Positions 1-13,597 of a DNA stretch of 64,000 bases are shown here, in pieces. The notes below the pieces were generated by a model that had not been told where the DNA came from, searched no databases, and saw only the letters and a program-made list of their open reading frames with translations. Made by a program: the position numbers and the translations under genes. How positions within the stretch are numbered: position 1 is the first letter of the stretch; each line of letters starts with the position of its first letter. Source of the DNA: Prochilodus magdalenae (taxonomy: Eukaryota > Chordata > Actinopteri > Characiformes > Prochilodontidae); NCBI GenBank assembly GCA_024036415.1, contig JAMWET010006793.1, positions 329,501-393,500 on the forward strand. The letters run 5' to 3'.

Positions 1-400
<400 letters not shown>

Positions 401-2254
401 TTATTATGAGAAACAAGATATGCATATCCACGCATATTGGATATCGTCAGTACTTAAAGATCACTGGGCACCTAAATGTTTAATGAGAAATAGTGCATAA
501 TTAATCCTGTGTAAACTGATTTAGTGCAATTCAGTGGGTGAAACTAAAATGACTAAAAATCAGTACAGCAGTTTTTATCACCCATCTCTACCATACAGGA
601 AAAGTGCAATGCACTTTAGCCTACAGTCTTGAGGCTCGTTAAATGTAAGCTAAAATACTGTATATTCTGAAGCTGGTGTCATTACTGTTGTGGTTCCCTC
701 TGTGAAACTGCCCCCCTTATCCAGGCAACTTTTTTACTAACAACATAAGAGTTTTCAGCAAATGGAAACAAATCTATGATGCCAGGTAGGCCATGGCAGA
801 GGTGAAAGGCAAAATAAAAGTTCCACTATGAAAACAAGCATGCCCTGTTGCATTTAGAGCCAATCAAAAAGACCATTATTAATTTTGAGAGAATGGGGCA
901 ACGACCCGAACAGATGTGCCACCCCACACTGTGGTAATTCATTATCAGTGTAGTGGCATGGCTGGAGTTTTCACAGGGTCTGAAATGACTGTCAGTGGTA
1001 ATCAACCGTGCAATACAAATGCAGCAGATGGAGATAAGGCTCTGGCATCCCTTTCAAGGTTGCTTTCGATGCTATTGTTGATGGTAAATTCCTTTATGAG
1101 TTGTCATACAGATGAGATGACCGGGGTAAAAACCACAGTTGGGTGGGTGGTATATACATAATAACCCCAACATTTCACTATGCATTTTTATGTAGACCCA
1201 TGTACATTCCACAGATTTCCAATACACCAGCTTCTCAATCGCACTGCATGCCCTTATCAAGTCCAGGATTTTACAGAGAGCTTACCTGCTGTTCATTTGC
1301 CACAGCACTCTGCTTAAACAGCTTAATTACTGTTTACATCCATGCAAGCTTTCTCACAAAGCCCTATCACACGATCCTGTCAGTATGAGTGACAGTGGAG
1401 GAGACTGTAATTCCACTAAAGCACAAAAACAAGGTGACAGCTCCTGCACCCTGCTATCATCCTTCGAGCTATCTGTGCTTATCTCGTCTGAAGTGGAAGC
1501 TGCACGAAAGTCACAGCATTCTAAACACTATGCTGGCGTTCTCTTGTGGTTTAATAGATTCATTAAAACGAATCAGGGCCATCTAGAAGAGATACGATAC
1601 AGCACTTTTAACCCAATCTTGTTCCTTTGACAAATTTTCCCAATCGGGTGCGGCACCAGTCCATTGAGTATACATGAGCATTAGTTACCAGGTCTTTTGC
1701 TTGTTTGCTTAGAGATGAGGGGCGATGGACAACCATCCTATAAACCCAGAATGAGCAAAGCCATCTATGCTCTCTTGGACTTCATTGATCATCAGCATTC
1801 AGCGCTGTCTGCAACCAAGCCTGATTGATAAATCATTTCTATATCTAAACCACAATTCAAAACAGTGTAATTATCAAATAATAAAAGCTGCATTATGTTT
1901 ATTATAGTAGTCTACATGATCAACAACATTGTGTTAAATCTGAGAAGGGGAAATGCAACTTCATAACACAGAGCTTGTGAGGTACCTATGGATGAGTTAG
2001 ACCAATCAGATCCTAACTAACCTCCATGACTGGCAGTATGGCATACTACATTCAAGGGTCAAGGCTCAAGCCAGAGAACGTGAATATACTGGTCTTTCTG
2101 GGCTAAATAACAACCTGTGGCACTATCAGTCAGTAGTTTTGAAACGTATACACTCATGGTCTTAAAAATAGTGCACAAATAGAAGATGGAATCAACTGAC
2201 AGAAATAAAACTTGTCTGGGAGATTTGACATCAAGAGATATGTGAACGGTTCAA

Positions 2255-2480
2255 GTTTCAAGTTTGTGAGACATAGACAAGGACGGGTATTCTCACGCTA
2301 TCTGACTGACCCAGCAGAGAGCAGTAATGCCCTCCATGAGACATCCTGTTAGTACCAGCACCACTGGCAGAAGGCTGTACGATGCAGGACTACATGCACC
2401 TCGACTGCCTTTATACTTTACAGACTGCAATGATGTTGTGCAGGAGTGACCTGTTTTTGTCTTGGTGGGGAATACCAACG
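2255..2480 (+). mobile_element. Tc1-like relic, family R (short fragment)
   Basis: The fragment shares the text of the family R elements at 44, 52.6 and 61 kb: TTCAAGTTT, CTGACTGACCCAGCAG, GTGATGCCCTCCATGAG-like, the CCTGTTAGTACCAGCACCA stretch and TTTTGTCTTGGTG. It is too decayed to read as protein. Confidence 0.55.
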
Positions 2481-5400
2481 AACGACCTTCACCCCTGCCG
2501 GTTGGAATAAGCCCTTATAAATGTTTATGCAGGTTTATGTCAGTAATGGCATGCCTTGTAGGTGTTATGTAGCCTTACTGGCGTTATGTAGCCAAACAGT
2601 AAAACGTTAGCACAACGTAAATGATTGAGTTCAGGAAGGACACAAAGAAAGAAGCTTCACATTTCCATCCAATCTCCAACCACCTTCTGTTACACGTAAA
2701 GTGTACGTCCAGCTTTAGAGACAAAGTCAGGTGCCTCTGGTTACACGAGGGGGCCACAGAACAGGGATGGGTAAAGCGATAGTGCTCCGCTACCTTGAGA
2801 AGCCTGAAGGGAGATCGATCCGTGTGTCTGGCGAACCATGGGGAGATCAGATGACCAGCCTTATAGCACAGACGAGCGTATGGAGACAGCTTGTTTGTGC
2901 GCAGCTGCACGTACAATTCGGGGATTAAGATGCAGGGGAAACACAATAAGGCTGTCAAAATTCAGCTTTACAGACAAGATCCTTCTTGCTATGTTCACAA
3001 CTCGCCAACGAAGACAGGTTTTTACCTGTCAATTGTTTGTAAGACGACATCTATCAGGTTTTAGAAGCGAGGTTCTGTCATTTCTGATTAGATTCTCATC
3101 GTATAACTCGTGGAAGTCATTATGACTTTAAGAGAGGTTATTTAAAAACAAATGAATAAAAAACGATTATATTAGTTTTCTTATCTCTACTTTTTCTGTT
3201 ACAAAATGTAACTGCAGTTTCGCAATTCAGAATGGAGGACGAATTTTTAGGTCATGTTAATTCTGTATGCAAATGACCTCGGCCCTCACTGGCGGGCTCA
3301 GCAAAACGGGAGATATAAGGGGTGTAGTCACAGCACCATGTTGAACAGCTCAATAATGGCATGGCATTGCACAGCAATGTTTACCACAGAAACAAATAAC
3401 AGAAAAGTTATTTGCTTTGAAAGAAGCTTCTGTTTTAACATTTTGCCCCTGCTAAAATTATGCCAATTTCTAGTAGCCTTGAAATAAAGGCTTCAATGTC
3501 ATGACCAGGGGAGTTTGTTACAGCTGTGCATGCAAAACAACCCACAATGGACTGACGACTGAGTGACGGATGAGGATACTACTTGGGTAGGTGTGACACA
3601 GTCTATAAATTAAAAGACAATTTTGGCAAGTCAATCAGCCATTTAGTGGCCAGTGGAGAATTATGAACAGGGCATACTGTCTGCATGTATATGGTGCACC
3701 CATAAGAACAAGATTAATCTAAACAGAATGATTATGTCTGTATCTGAATGTCTTCCTACTTTAGCTTTGGGCCTCGCTATTGAGGATTAAAGAAGGCCCA
3801 ATTGACCCACATCAGTAAAACAGTCTGCTAAAACAGACAGTAACACATAGTAACACATGTCTGCCATTTGTGGCATTACTGTTTTACACTGGCATGTTCC
3901 TCAGAGATATCAATAGAGAAGATCTACTAAAAGACGTGCCAATTACCAACAGTCTACCAACCCTATGTGCCTAAAGGGGCAATCACTTTTAGCAGATTAT
4001 CGAAGAACTTCAATGCATATGAACACAACAGGAACATTTGACTGGCAAAATATAAATGTGTTTTGCTCACTTCTTTTTTTTATTTTTTTTATTTTTTTAT
4101 TGTAGAAATGCCCTTATTAGCCAGACAGAACACATTTTAAATCAATTCCTTTTCAAGTTTAAATACTGACTCAACAGACCAAAATAATCACTTACTTTCT
4201 CAATATTTTGAAGTCAGACTGGTGACCATGATGAATGACTAGTGATCAGCTCTAAAATTATAAGTAGAAGAAAGTAATTCTGAATGTTAGAAATTTAAAG
4301 GAATGAAGGAACTATTTTTAGCTTCAGCTGAAGGAACGAGTTCATCCTGAGTTCTGTGCTGAATGCATTTGGAAATGTGAGACTGTAAAACACCTGCTTA
4401 ATTTCAGCACATGCAGTGTTTACAAGAGAGTAAACATCAGGCAGCATGTTTGGATAGTTTAACTCTCATACGCGTTTTAGAAATAATAAAATAGTAGATA
4501 AACATTAATTCACTGAGCTGTCCTCACTGCTGCATTATCACCAGGCAACTACCCCTCTTCACCAAAGCTGGGTCAGTAATTTAATTTAATTTAGAAGCTC
4601 ACTGCTGGGTCTCTTTGCTTGTCAGTGTTTAATGCATTTGCTAATGTCGCTATTGTTCATATTGGCTGATTAGAAAGCATGTGGAGGCCATATAATCCTC
4701 TTAGTACTGTAGGATATAATAGTGTTTTGGGCAAAACACCCTCTGCCACCTGAACGTAGCCGCTTTCAGGTAAATTAAACAACAAACAGTCAGCCTGTAT
4801 ACTGTCAGTCTTAGTAAATCAAAGTAGGTGCTTCTATAGAGTTTCTTGCCAGTATTTGAGAAGGAAAACTCCTATAACTGCATACGCAATGAGGCAAAAG
4901 GCGTAAAAGAGTATTAATCATTCGTTTGATGTTATTTTTAGCCCCAATTACATCTGACAGGCTGAAATGAAGCCTGAACTGAAACCCAGGAAGGCATAAA
5001 ACAAAACAAAACCTAAAAATCTTATTTATATATATTTTTATATTGTCCTTGGTGCAAAACTAAAGAAGCAACGCTCAGACACCAAGATGTGTGTCACGCA
5101 CTTCAAATTGTGTTCTGTTCTGCAGGCGGAGCTCTTCAGTAGCCCTTGAGTTTTGTTTGTGCTGTGTTCCAGAGACGCTTGCTTTCTCTATACAGAGTGC
5201 TCATGTAGTTGCTGTGGTGACAGTGATTTGGCACACAGACCGATGGTCTGCTGGGATAGATTTACCCCCTTCTCTCGCTCGCACACACTTTTGAATCAAT
5301 TTGCTACCTTTATTTCTGCTCTTAGTAACTGGCTGGATTAGTCAGTCAGTCAACTCCAGAGTAACAGCCTAGCTGTTTTTCCAATGAGCTGTAATTGGTT

Positions 5401-8040
5401 CACCCTTTATCAAAATCTGAACGTCAATGTTTATTTTTGTTCAGCCGGCATCTTTCAAAGGTGCTATTTTTATGATCCAAATATAGGACGCTGCGTGCTG
5501 GCTAAAAGAACACGGGGAACTTGAAAGGACTAAACTGAGCAAAAACTAAAGTATGACGCAAACCTACAGAGTAGAAGAGAAACGCATGGAAGACAAAGGA
5601 TCTTCACATAAAGGCTGTAACACTTACAATAATGAACATTTTAGAAAGTTCATCTTCAAAATGTGGAAATTTAAGACTGTATTGCCAATACGCAATATAC
5701 AGTCTCTTAACTGTCCTATAAGCAGTGGTGACCAAGCCACCATTAGCCACCTGGGTGCATCCTATCATTGTTCTATTGTGTTTTATATTATGGCAGTAAA
5801 CAAACAGAGCTCTGACAAATCAAGAGATTTTAAACTTTCAAAAAAATATTAAAATATATAATACAGTCTTGACTAACAGAATCTTGAATCTTAAACCTAA
5901 TAGCATAAACATTTAGCCTGAGAAAAGCAGACTTGAAATGCTATTTATCTGGTCAGTATGAGTTTATTACCTTACAGAAACCATAATCTTTTTTGACATC
6001 TACATTTAAAACTGTAAAAGAAGGTGTAAGAGTATTTCTAGGATCTGATCCAGGTCTGTTTATAACACCACAGATAACGGGACAGCAGGTCATTTATAAC
6101 GCAGGATGTCTCAGCCATACAAGTTAAGCCCAACGTCACGCTCTATCCGTTGGGAGAAAAAAAAAATAAGGGTCATTACTGTTGGAAAGGCCCTTGAGCT
6201 TGAGCTTTAAGGATACATATTGCACACTGTTATTGTATTTTATTGTTTTCCCTGAACTTTAAAGTCACAATTAATTTTAGATGACCATTTTTCCACCCCT
6301 GCGGAAGGCTGTAATGATCCATTTGCTTCCCGACAGCCAGTAGCAGTGCAATATTCATTTTCCCCGCTTTGCTGTCTACAATAACGACAGTCTTTACCAC
6401 TTTAACTTCAATATGTATGGTAGGCTGAATGCACAGACATATGTAAACATATCCATTGATTCTATTGTCATGGCCTTTATACTCACATTTCCACTGCATG
6501 GACTGGGGGTTGTGGATATTACATTTTGAAACAAGGTTTACAAAATCCATCAAACTCTCATTTTACATATAAAAGCAAGTCACAGGTTTCTCTCAAGTTA
6601 TGCTTTTTTGCAGAGACAAAATAACCACCCTGAGCAATCTGACAGGCTTTATTACTGCTTCCATTCTCACAACAAAAACAATACTTTCCACAAATCTAAA
6701 TCCTAACGGCAAGCGGTCAATAATTACAGGCAGTCTGCTGATGTGACTGTTTCAGCTCACCTTTCTTGATGATGAAGGTGATGAGAAAGGTGAAGGAAAC
6801 ACTTATTTACAAACCCAGTCATCAGCAGAGTGCTTAGGAGCAGGCCGCCTGGCACACAACCATCGCTTTCGCCCGCAAGGCCTTCCTCAATGGTTAGAAA
6901 GATGACAAGAAACCTGCAATCCATCACCCGCCGTCTCAGACTAATGAGCCCTCATCTTCACAAGCCAGGCAGTAGCGACGCGCGCAAAATATAACAATTC
7001 CCTCGGCTCGCGCAGGTATGGTGGACGCTGCCTTTTAACCCTCCCAAGATGTGCAGTCTGAACTGGCTTTTTTTCTAATCCCAATTTTATTTGGCACAGA
7101 TTATTTATAGATTATCATTAACAAAGCACCCAGCATAGCTCCAGTAAAACTCATTCTAAAAAATATCAAGGGTAGAGTTGGAAATGAGATTGCAATGAAG
7201 TTTCCAAAGTCACATCTCCCAAACTTTACATGCTTAAACCTCAGCAGCTAACCAGAGAATCCTAGGGTACCTACTTTCTCTGGAAACAAATGAAATTTTA
7301 TGTTTACAAAACTGTACAATCTTTAAATGTGTATTAACTACTACTATGAATATGTTCTATTATCATATTTTTTCAGTTGTTTTGTTATTATGATAACTGG
7401 TCCTCTAGTACTCTGTCAGTTCTCATTCCCAAAAGGCAACTAAAGCAATTCCTTGCATTTTCTTAATTCATACGTATCAAACAAAAGCTAATTAATTACA
7501 ATATAAAAGGTTTTTGTGAATTTAATTTCGGATTTTAGTTAAGGACAAATTAACTTAATTCCTAGCTCACAAGTACAGAAATCCTGCCTAAAGCGTTCAT
7601 TCTAAATTTGTATTCAGTATAGCAGAACCATCTCCTATTTTTCGGCTCTACACAAGTCATTTATTATAGGCCAGATCTATTATGTTATTACAGGATAGAT
7701 CTAGTTACGGTGAGCACTCTGATTTAAAATAGGAGTGCCCTGATATGCGAATTGTGACCCAGTGCTGATATCTGATATTTTCCATCTGTGGATGCCAGTC
7801 CCATTTCCAAGGCCAAATGTAGAAACTGGGACTACATCGGCCCTCATTAGCATTACAGAGAAATATTACATTTATTTCTGGAGGGTTGCAAAAGCAGTTA
7901 TATGAATAAATTCAGACATTTCACAGCACTGTAGTCACCTCAAACGTCTGCTCATTCGGCGCACAACAAATACAACATCAAATCTCAGTTCGAAAGAACT
8001 GTCAGATTTATTTTTATATTTAAGCAATTATCTGCCAATG

Positions 8041-8112
8041 ATGACATGATATACTATCTATCTATCAGTCAATCAGTCAATCATCATCATCATAATCATC
8101 ATCAATTAATCA
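8041..8112 (+). repeat. simple repeats (ATCT)n / (CAAT)n / (ATC)n
   Basis: A short cluster of imperfect microsatellites: CTATCTATC, then AATCAGTCAATCAGTC, then ATCATCATCAT. Confidence 0.7.
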
Positions 8113-8764
8113 CAACCCTCAAAATAGTAAGCTATCTCTGTCAATAACTAAAGCATTATATAATTCTATATAATTTCTTACACAATCCATTAAAACACAA
8201 AAACTGAAAAGGTGTGGATTCTAAATGATTACATCAAAGTAAATATGAAAGTAAACACAAACATGCTATGAATAGAAAGCAAGTCTCATTAACTATCTAT
8301 GTAATAGATTAACTAAATATGCAATTCGATACAAATTCTGATGTAATTATGTAAATTGAAAGTACAGCAAAGCCACAATGATAACTCCAGACTTCCAAGG
8401 ACAAAATAGAGTAATTACATTTCGAAGGAAAGCAGGGCATCAATAGTTAGATAACAGGGCCCTTTGTTCTCTGAATACTTCTCATGTACAGTTAGACGAA
8501 AGTGAAATATCAGAACACCTCCTGCTGATTTTCTAAGTTGGAAGTGTGCGGAAGTGTGTTCTCTGTAGAGAATTTATTTTCACTCAGAACATCACATGAG
8601 CATGGAATTGGACTATGGAGCACCTATACAGCTGGATTTTGGAGAACTTTCAGAGCTCTCTGGAGATTAACACTGGTCCCTGAAACCAGTAACCTTCAGC
8701 AAGCACGAAGCAAATCAGCTTCCTAAAACAGCATTAGCCAGACAGGTGCAATAGCATGTTTCAG

Positions 8765-8778
8765 CCAGTGGGTGGCAG
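8765..8778 (+). promoter_or_regulatory. CTCF-like motif in intron 3
   Basis: CCAGTGGGTGGCAG matches 13 of 14 positions of CCASYAGRKGGCRS. Occupancy is unknown. Confidence 0.3.
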
Positions 8779-9358
8779 TGTGGCTACATGGCATTTAAAA
8801 GCACTGTCCCCTTTCTCTAGTAGTGCCGGGACTGCACGCTTGCAGGGGCAGTTGTCTTCCCCCTATTGCATTCGGAGGCATTTCCCCCCTTTTTATTGCT
8901 TTCCATTTATATAAGTGGGTCAGTTGCACATCAGAGCTTCCTACTCCAAATCTATTTCTCTGCCCCTCCCATATGAGACAGAGGGAAAAATGTAATCGTA
9001 GTCCATTATGTTTACATGTCACAGGGGTCAGGTTGTGTTACGTCTGCGAGAGAGAGAGCTCTCTGAAACACTGCGGCACTCTCCGCACTGCAGATAACAC
9101 ATGCGCACATATATTTCTCCCTAGTTCTTTCCTTTTTTTTCAGAACTTGATACTAACGGGGGCCACTTCTGGTGGGGTTTTCAATTTCACCAAGGTTACT
9201 TCGAAAATTGGTCCAAGCCTTGCTCATTCGGAATAAATAACGCAGAGCTGGCTGATGTACCGGGGGCAAAGAGAGCCAGTTATTTGCTTAGAGAGCCTTA
9301 TAACGCACACTGCACATTTGCAGGCGGAAAACACAGACCTTATTACTTGTAGTTCTAT

Positions 9359-9660
9359 ATGCAGATAGCTAGGAAAGGTATTCATCTTCCTCTAATAAAG
9401 GCACGAGGTGGTGACCTTTTGCCCCCTTCCAGAGACATTTATGCACCCTTTTCTTTTCTAATTCATTGGTGTGCCCTGATTGAAATTCCTCAGACTAACA
9501 GCCTCTTACAGGAATGCAGTGCTCAAACAAAGCCACACGTTATCTGTGAAAATATCACATACAAGATAAACGACACGTGCTTATCCACAATGCTCGACTC
9601 CAAGGACATGAATGACAGAAAAGCATAAAGCACGGTTTTGTGCATACATTTAAATGCAGG
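9359..9660. repeat. direct duplication, unit 1
   Basis: This is the first copy of a diverged duplicated segment whose partner starts near 9788. Shared blocks, in the same order, include AGGAAAGGTATT, TTCCTCTAAT, GACATT, CTAACAGC, CTTACAG, ATCTGT, ACAAGATAAA, CTTATCCACAA and GACAGAAAA. No coding pattern or terminal repeats were seen. It lies in prkx intron 3. Confidence 0.75.
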
Positions 9661-9787
9661 GCTATAAGCCTAACTGTCCGTTTCCCGAAGGGAAAACTGA
9701 CCATCCGAATATTAAAGCTGTTTGTTTACATTGCATTTATCCCAACAAAAAGATAAATGCACAGATTACATGCACACAGATGTACGC

Positions 9788-10096
9788 ACCTGTATATAGG
9801 AAAGGTATTAATTTCCTCTAATGAAAGCATGAGATGGTGCTTGCTTGCCATCCGCAGACATTCACATCCCGTTTTCTTAGCTAATCCTTTGGCTAATCCG
9901 AGTTAAAGTCTTCAAACTAACAGCTCCTTACAGAAATGTGCTCTTGTGTTGGCAGAGAAACAAAACCCCACACTATCTGTAAAACTATTGGCGTCACGCA
10001 CAAGATAAAAACTTACTTATCCACAAGGTTTCCATTTCAAGGATGTGGATGACAGAAAATCATAAGGAACCGGTAAGTGCAAACTCAAAAGCAGGG
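9788..10096. repeat. direct duplication, unit 2
   Basis: This is the second copy, about 430 bp downstream and in the same orientation. The blocks listed for unit 1 occur in the same order with small indels between them. The best-kept part is the first 45 bp (AGGAAAGGTATT through TGGTG) and the ACAAGATAAA...CTTATCCACAA segment. The divergence implies an old duplication. Confidence 0.75.
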
Positions 10097-11203
10097 ATCC
10101 AAGACTAACATTCTTTCACAAACATCCCAGAATGGCCCCAAAACACTGTCAGCTATCCCAGAACAATAGAAAAAAACTAGAGTAAGATTCATCATAATTA
10201 TGCCCCAGAACAAAATTTGGGCCTGAAAGGATTGAGTTATCCAATGCTATGAGATCAGTGGCAAAATCAATATACACACCAATAACTGGTCTAGCCTGTA
10301 CTACCAAAACAATATTCTAGACACACCGCAAAACTGTAAGGATGTTGTCCTGCACTTTGTGTTTCAGGGCTTAATTGTGCATGTTTAAAGATATAGCCTG
10401 TTATAAAAAAATAAATAAATAAATAAATGAAGAAAAAAAAACAAAAAAAAAAACACATGAACGAACATAATCATGTATCTGATGCTAATGTCACTTAGGA
10501 AATCCTTCTGTAAGGCTAACAGAATTAGCATTATGCCTGTCATGGAAATTTGATGGAAAGATGCTAGATGCAGCAACACAATAACTACACACTGTGTTCT
10601 AGTCTGACCCTTCTAACCATATGTAGTCATGCTGCTAAGACTGGAATCTCTCATCCAAAAAAGGGACTTCCATTGATGGATCTTAATAGAAATACTGTGA
10701 GCTTGTTCGTCAAAGGTGCCAGCAATATCAGTGCTACCAGTAACTTCAGAAGCTAAAAGAAGATTTTTGGAGACAATACTGGACAAATCTCATGGCAGAA
10801 CTAATAAATCAATGAGCAGCAAACTAACAAACGAAACAGCAAAGATGCAGGCTCAGGGTCCCCTTAAAACCAGACAACGATTTAACAGAAATGGGCTGTA
10901 GTAATAGAGGAGTTGGAACATTTAGGGACTGTCTCCACTGACATCAGTGACTGAATCTATAAATGCATCAATGGGCAACTAAAATCTTCATGGACAAACT
11001 CATGCAAATAAGACACATGTAGTTAATACGATTAAGTACACAAAAAATACTGTTTGACAGCCTTAGTATTCACAGTACATTACTACGCTAATTAATGACC
11101 AGTTAAGCAATAAATCACATTAATATTCTGTATCGACAGGTGCAAGTCTCCACATCTGGTTTTTTAATTGTTTTGATATCAAGAAACTACAGTACTTTAG
11201 CAA

Positions 11204-11459
11204 ATATCGTCGCTGTCCAATGAAAAACATGTATCTTCATTTTTGTTGATTTTTACTTTTATGCCTCATTTGATCACACGAGTTGACTTTTTACACTGTG
11301 TGGGAATTTCATGAAGAACGGACCAACAGAAATGGCCTCAAACTGCTTCGAAAGACCTCTGGTTCCATTGACTTACATTCAAATTAAATGAGGTTTTTGG
11401 CCTCTCCTGTAAAGTTGGCATTTTGGAGATACCTGTTTTTCTTTGGACAGCGACGATAT
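11204..11459. mobile_element. 255-bp MITE, copy 1
   Basis: Inverted ends start ATATCGTCGCTGTCCAA and finish TTGGACAGCGACGATAT. The interior matches the other copies (GAGGTTTTTGGCCTC near the right end). It has the same orientation as the copy at 34855. It encodes no protein and the superfamily was not identified. Confidence 0.85.
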
Positions 11460-11550
11460 ATTAACACTGCCTTGTTACTGTAACATGTAACATGTTTTGT
11501 AATGATGTTAAATATCTTTAAAGACTACAGAATTCTAAGGTTCAGCTTAC

Positions 11551-11814
11551 CGATCTGAGAGTTTCTTGGCAAAGCCGAAGTCTGTGAGGCGGATGTGTCC
11601 TTCACTGTCCAGCAGAATGTTCTCAGGTTTCAGGTCCCTGTAGACGATTTCTTTGGAGTGCAGGTACTCAATTGCACACACTATCTCTGCAGAGTAGAAA
11701 AGGCCTGTGCTGTTGCTGAAGCGGCCTCGGTTGCGCAGGTAACTGAACAGCTCCCCACCTGGTACGTAGTCCATCAGCATGTACAGGAATCGCTCGTCAT
11801 GGTGAGTCCAAAAC
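11551..11814 (-). CDS. prkx: prkx coding exon 3 (hinge, catalytic loop, DFG)
   Basis: The acceptor is TGCAG before 11814 and the donor is GTAAGC after 11551. The exon encodes residues 114-202 (both end codons are split). It carries the hinge region [12 protein letters not shown], the catalytic loop YRDLKPEN (Asp174 is the catalytic base and Asn179 binds metal) and the Mg-binding DFG (Asp192). YRD in place of HRD is normal for the PKA family. The phrases [12 protein letters not shown] and [14 protein letters not shown] distinguish PRKX from PRKACA/B. The frame is fully open. A Tc1 relic lies about 85 bp upstream of the acceptor in intron 2. Confidence 0.97.
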
Positions 11815-11899
11815 CTGCAGATACCATTCTTTATGAAAGTTGGAATATACTGTGAGGTGCTAATGTTGAATAATATATGCACCAATACTCAATGAACTG

Positions 11900-12560
11900 A
11901 AGCAAAAAAAACATCACGTGTTAAGTAAGGTGTTGGACCACCACCAGCTAGCAGAACCGCATCAACGCGCCTTGGTATAGATTCTGCAAGTCTCTGGAGA
12001 ATGCTGTTAAAGGCCTGAAGCATATCTAGAACGCATGCAGGCACCATGTGCAGATGCTTCAATAGGCATACTATGCATATAAAAACATGTGCACTAAGGG
12101 GCAGTGTTCAACAACAAGGCAAGTCTCATGTTTTTCTTCTCTCTCTCCAAGATGAATATTTACTGCGCTTCTGATACATTTTGAAAATTGATCACATTGA
12201 TCTTCTGCCAGACAATCCCCAAACTGCTGCAGTTTGATCTAGTGCTACTGAATAGTTAACATACGTTGATGTTGCATCTCCATTAAATCTAGATTTTGGA
12301 GCTGTGCACATCGTGCCTCTATGAGCTATGTGTACCCACACATTCCTCTCTGTCTAGAAGTTTTAACAGTTAACCACATATTGGATCAACTGGGAAGAGA
12401 TCTGGTTACTATGCTGGCCACAGCATTTTCATACTTCTCAAACCATTCAGTGACCCCTTGTACTCTGTGGAATGCATTCTCTGGTGTGATGGAGCACCAT
12501 CCAATACATTTGGGATGACCCAAAGTGGCGTCTGTGACCCAAAACTAATCATCCAATATC
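11900..12560 (-). pseudogene. Tc1-like transposase relic (T3)
   Basis: Read on the minus strand, 12560-12300 gives a decayed catalytic part (HTREC, PQST, PDL remnants of a SPDLNPIEHLW motif). After an unrelated stretch of about 240 bp, 12040-11915 gives the transposase C-terminus (SIPRRVDAVLLAGGGPTPY). Frameshifts and stops make it non-functional. Its proximal end is about 85 bp from the prkx exon 3 acceptor. Confidence 0.65.
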
Positions 12561-13564
12561 AGTATCTGATCTCACTAAAGCTCTTGTGCTTGAATGCAGT
12601 AAAATTCTTACAGCAATGTACCATTATAGTGTGTAAACTTTCAGCATCTTCCAAAAAGGGGTTACTCACGATACTTTTACTCAAGTGTTGCTGACTTTGT
12701 CGAACCGATCATTTGATACATTCATAAATGAATGTATGAGGTCTTAACTGAGCTTATCAAGCAATAACTACCTGAGCTAGTAATCAGAAAATCCACTCAC
12801 ATGCGTTATAATGATCAATTTAACCAGACTAAGAGAGTCAAATGCAACAGAGCTAAGGGAATATATAACCTGGGGCTTCTAAAAATCAATAAAAAAGCTG
12901 CATACGAAGCAAGAATCCAATTGCAGAAATTTATATTGCTGGCATATAACGCCCAGCTCTTATATGGATCTGTGGAATAAAGAAACAGACAGCAAAAATG
13001 TATTACTGTTTAAATCAAGCTCTTACGGCTTTTTTCTACTTTTTTTTTTTACTTTACACCTGAAAAATTGTGTAAACATATAAACAAATGAGAGACATCT
13101 CTTCTACAACACATCACAGGGCTATTTCTTTAATTCTCTGTAAATGTAAAAATCATAAATAATTGGATGGATGTATTTAAGATTAGAATTACTGTAGCTA
13201 AATATATAAACGACAGGCCTAAAAATGGAATATACATTTATGGTTTTGCGGCTTCAAAATAATAGCTTGTCGTATTTGTCATAATAGGCATATTAGGGTA
13301 CTGCATTACTGTCTTTAACCATAATAAATATATCCTAACGGACCGGTTAGTGGAAGTGTCCAAGCTGAAACTACCGATTATTCTTATCTTGCACATAAAC
13401 GTCAAGCCTCCTTTACATATATAGTCATAGCTAGTACAACTTACCAACCACTTAAGAAACAAGCCTGAGTTTACGCCAGTGTGTCCTCAATCCAATGTGA
13501 CCCTTCTTTTTTGTAAGCTTAGATCTGTTTTACCCTGTTGCTGATTAACTGAGCATTGACGGAC

Positions 13565-13597
13565 CAAATAAATAAATAAATAAATAAATAAATAAAA
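13565..13597 (+). repeat. (AAAT)n microsatellite
   Basis: About eight AAAT units in prkx intron 2. Confidence 0.9.

Noticed and set aside
2584..2958. 124-codon minus-strand frame in intron 3
   Set aside because: No recognisable motif; overlapped by plus-strand frames of similar length.
8823..9236. 137-codon plus-strand frame
   Set aside because: No family signature and no Kozak or splice support; overlaps an equally open frame on the other strand.
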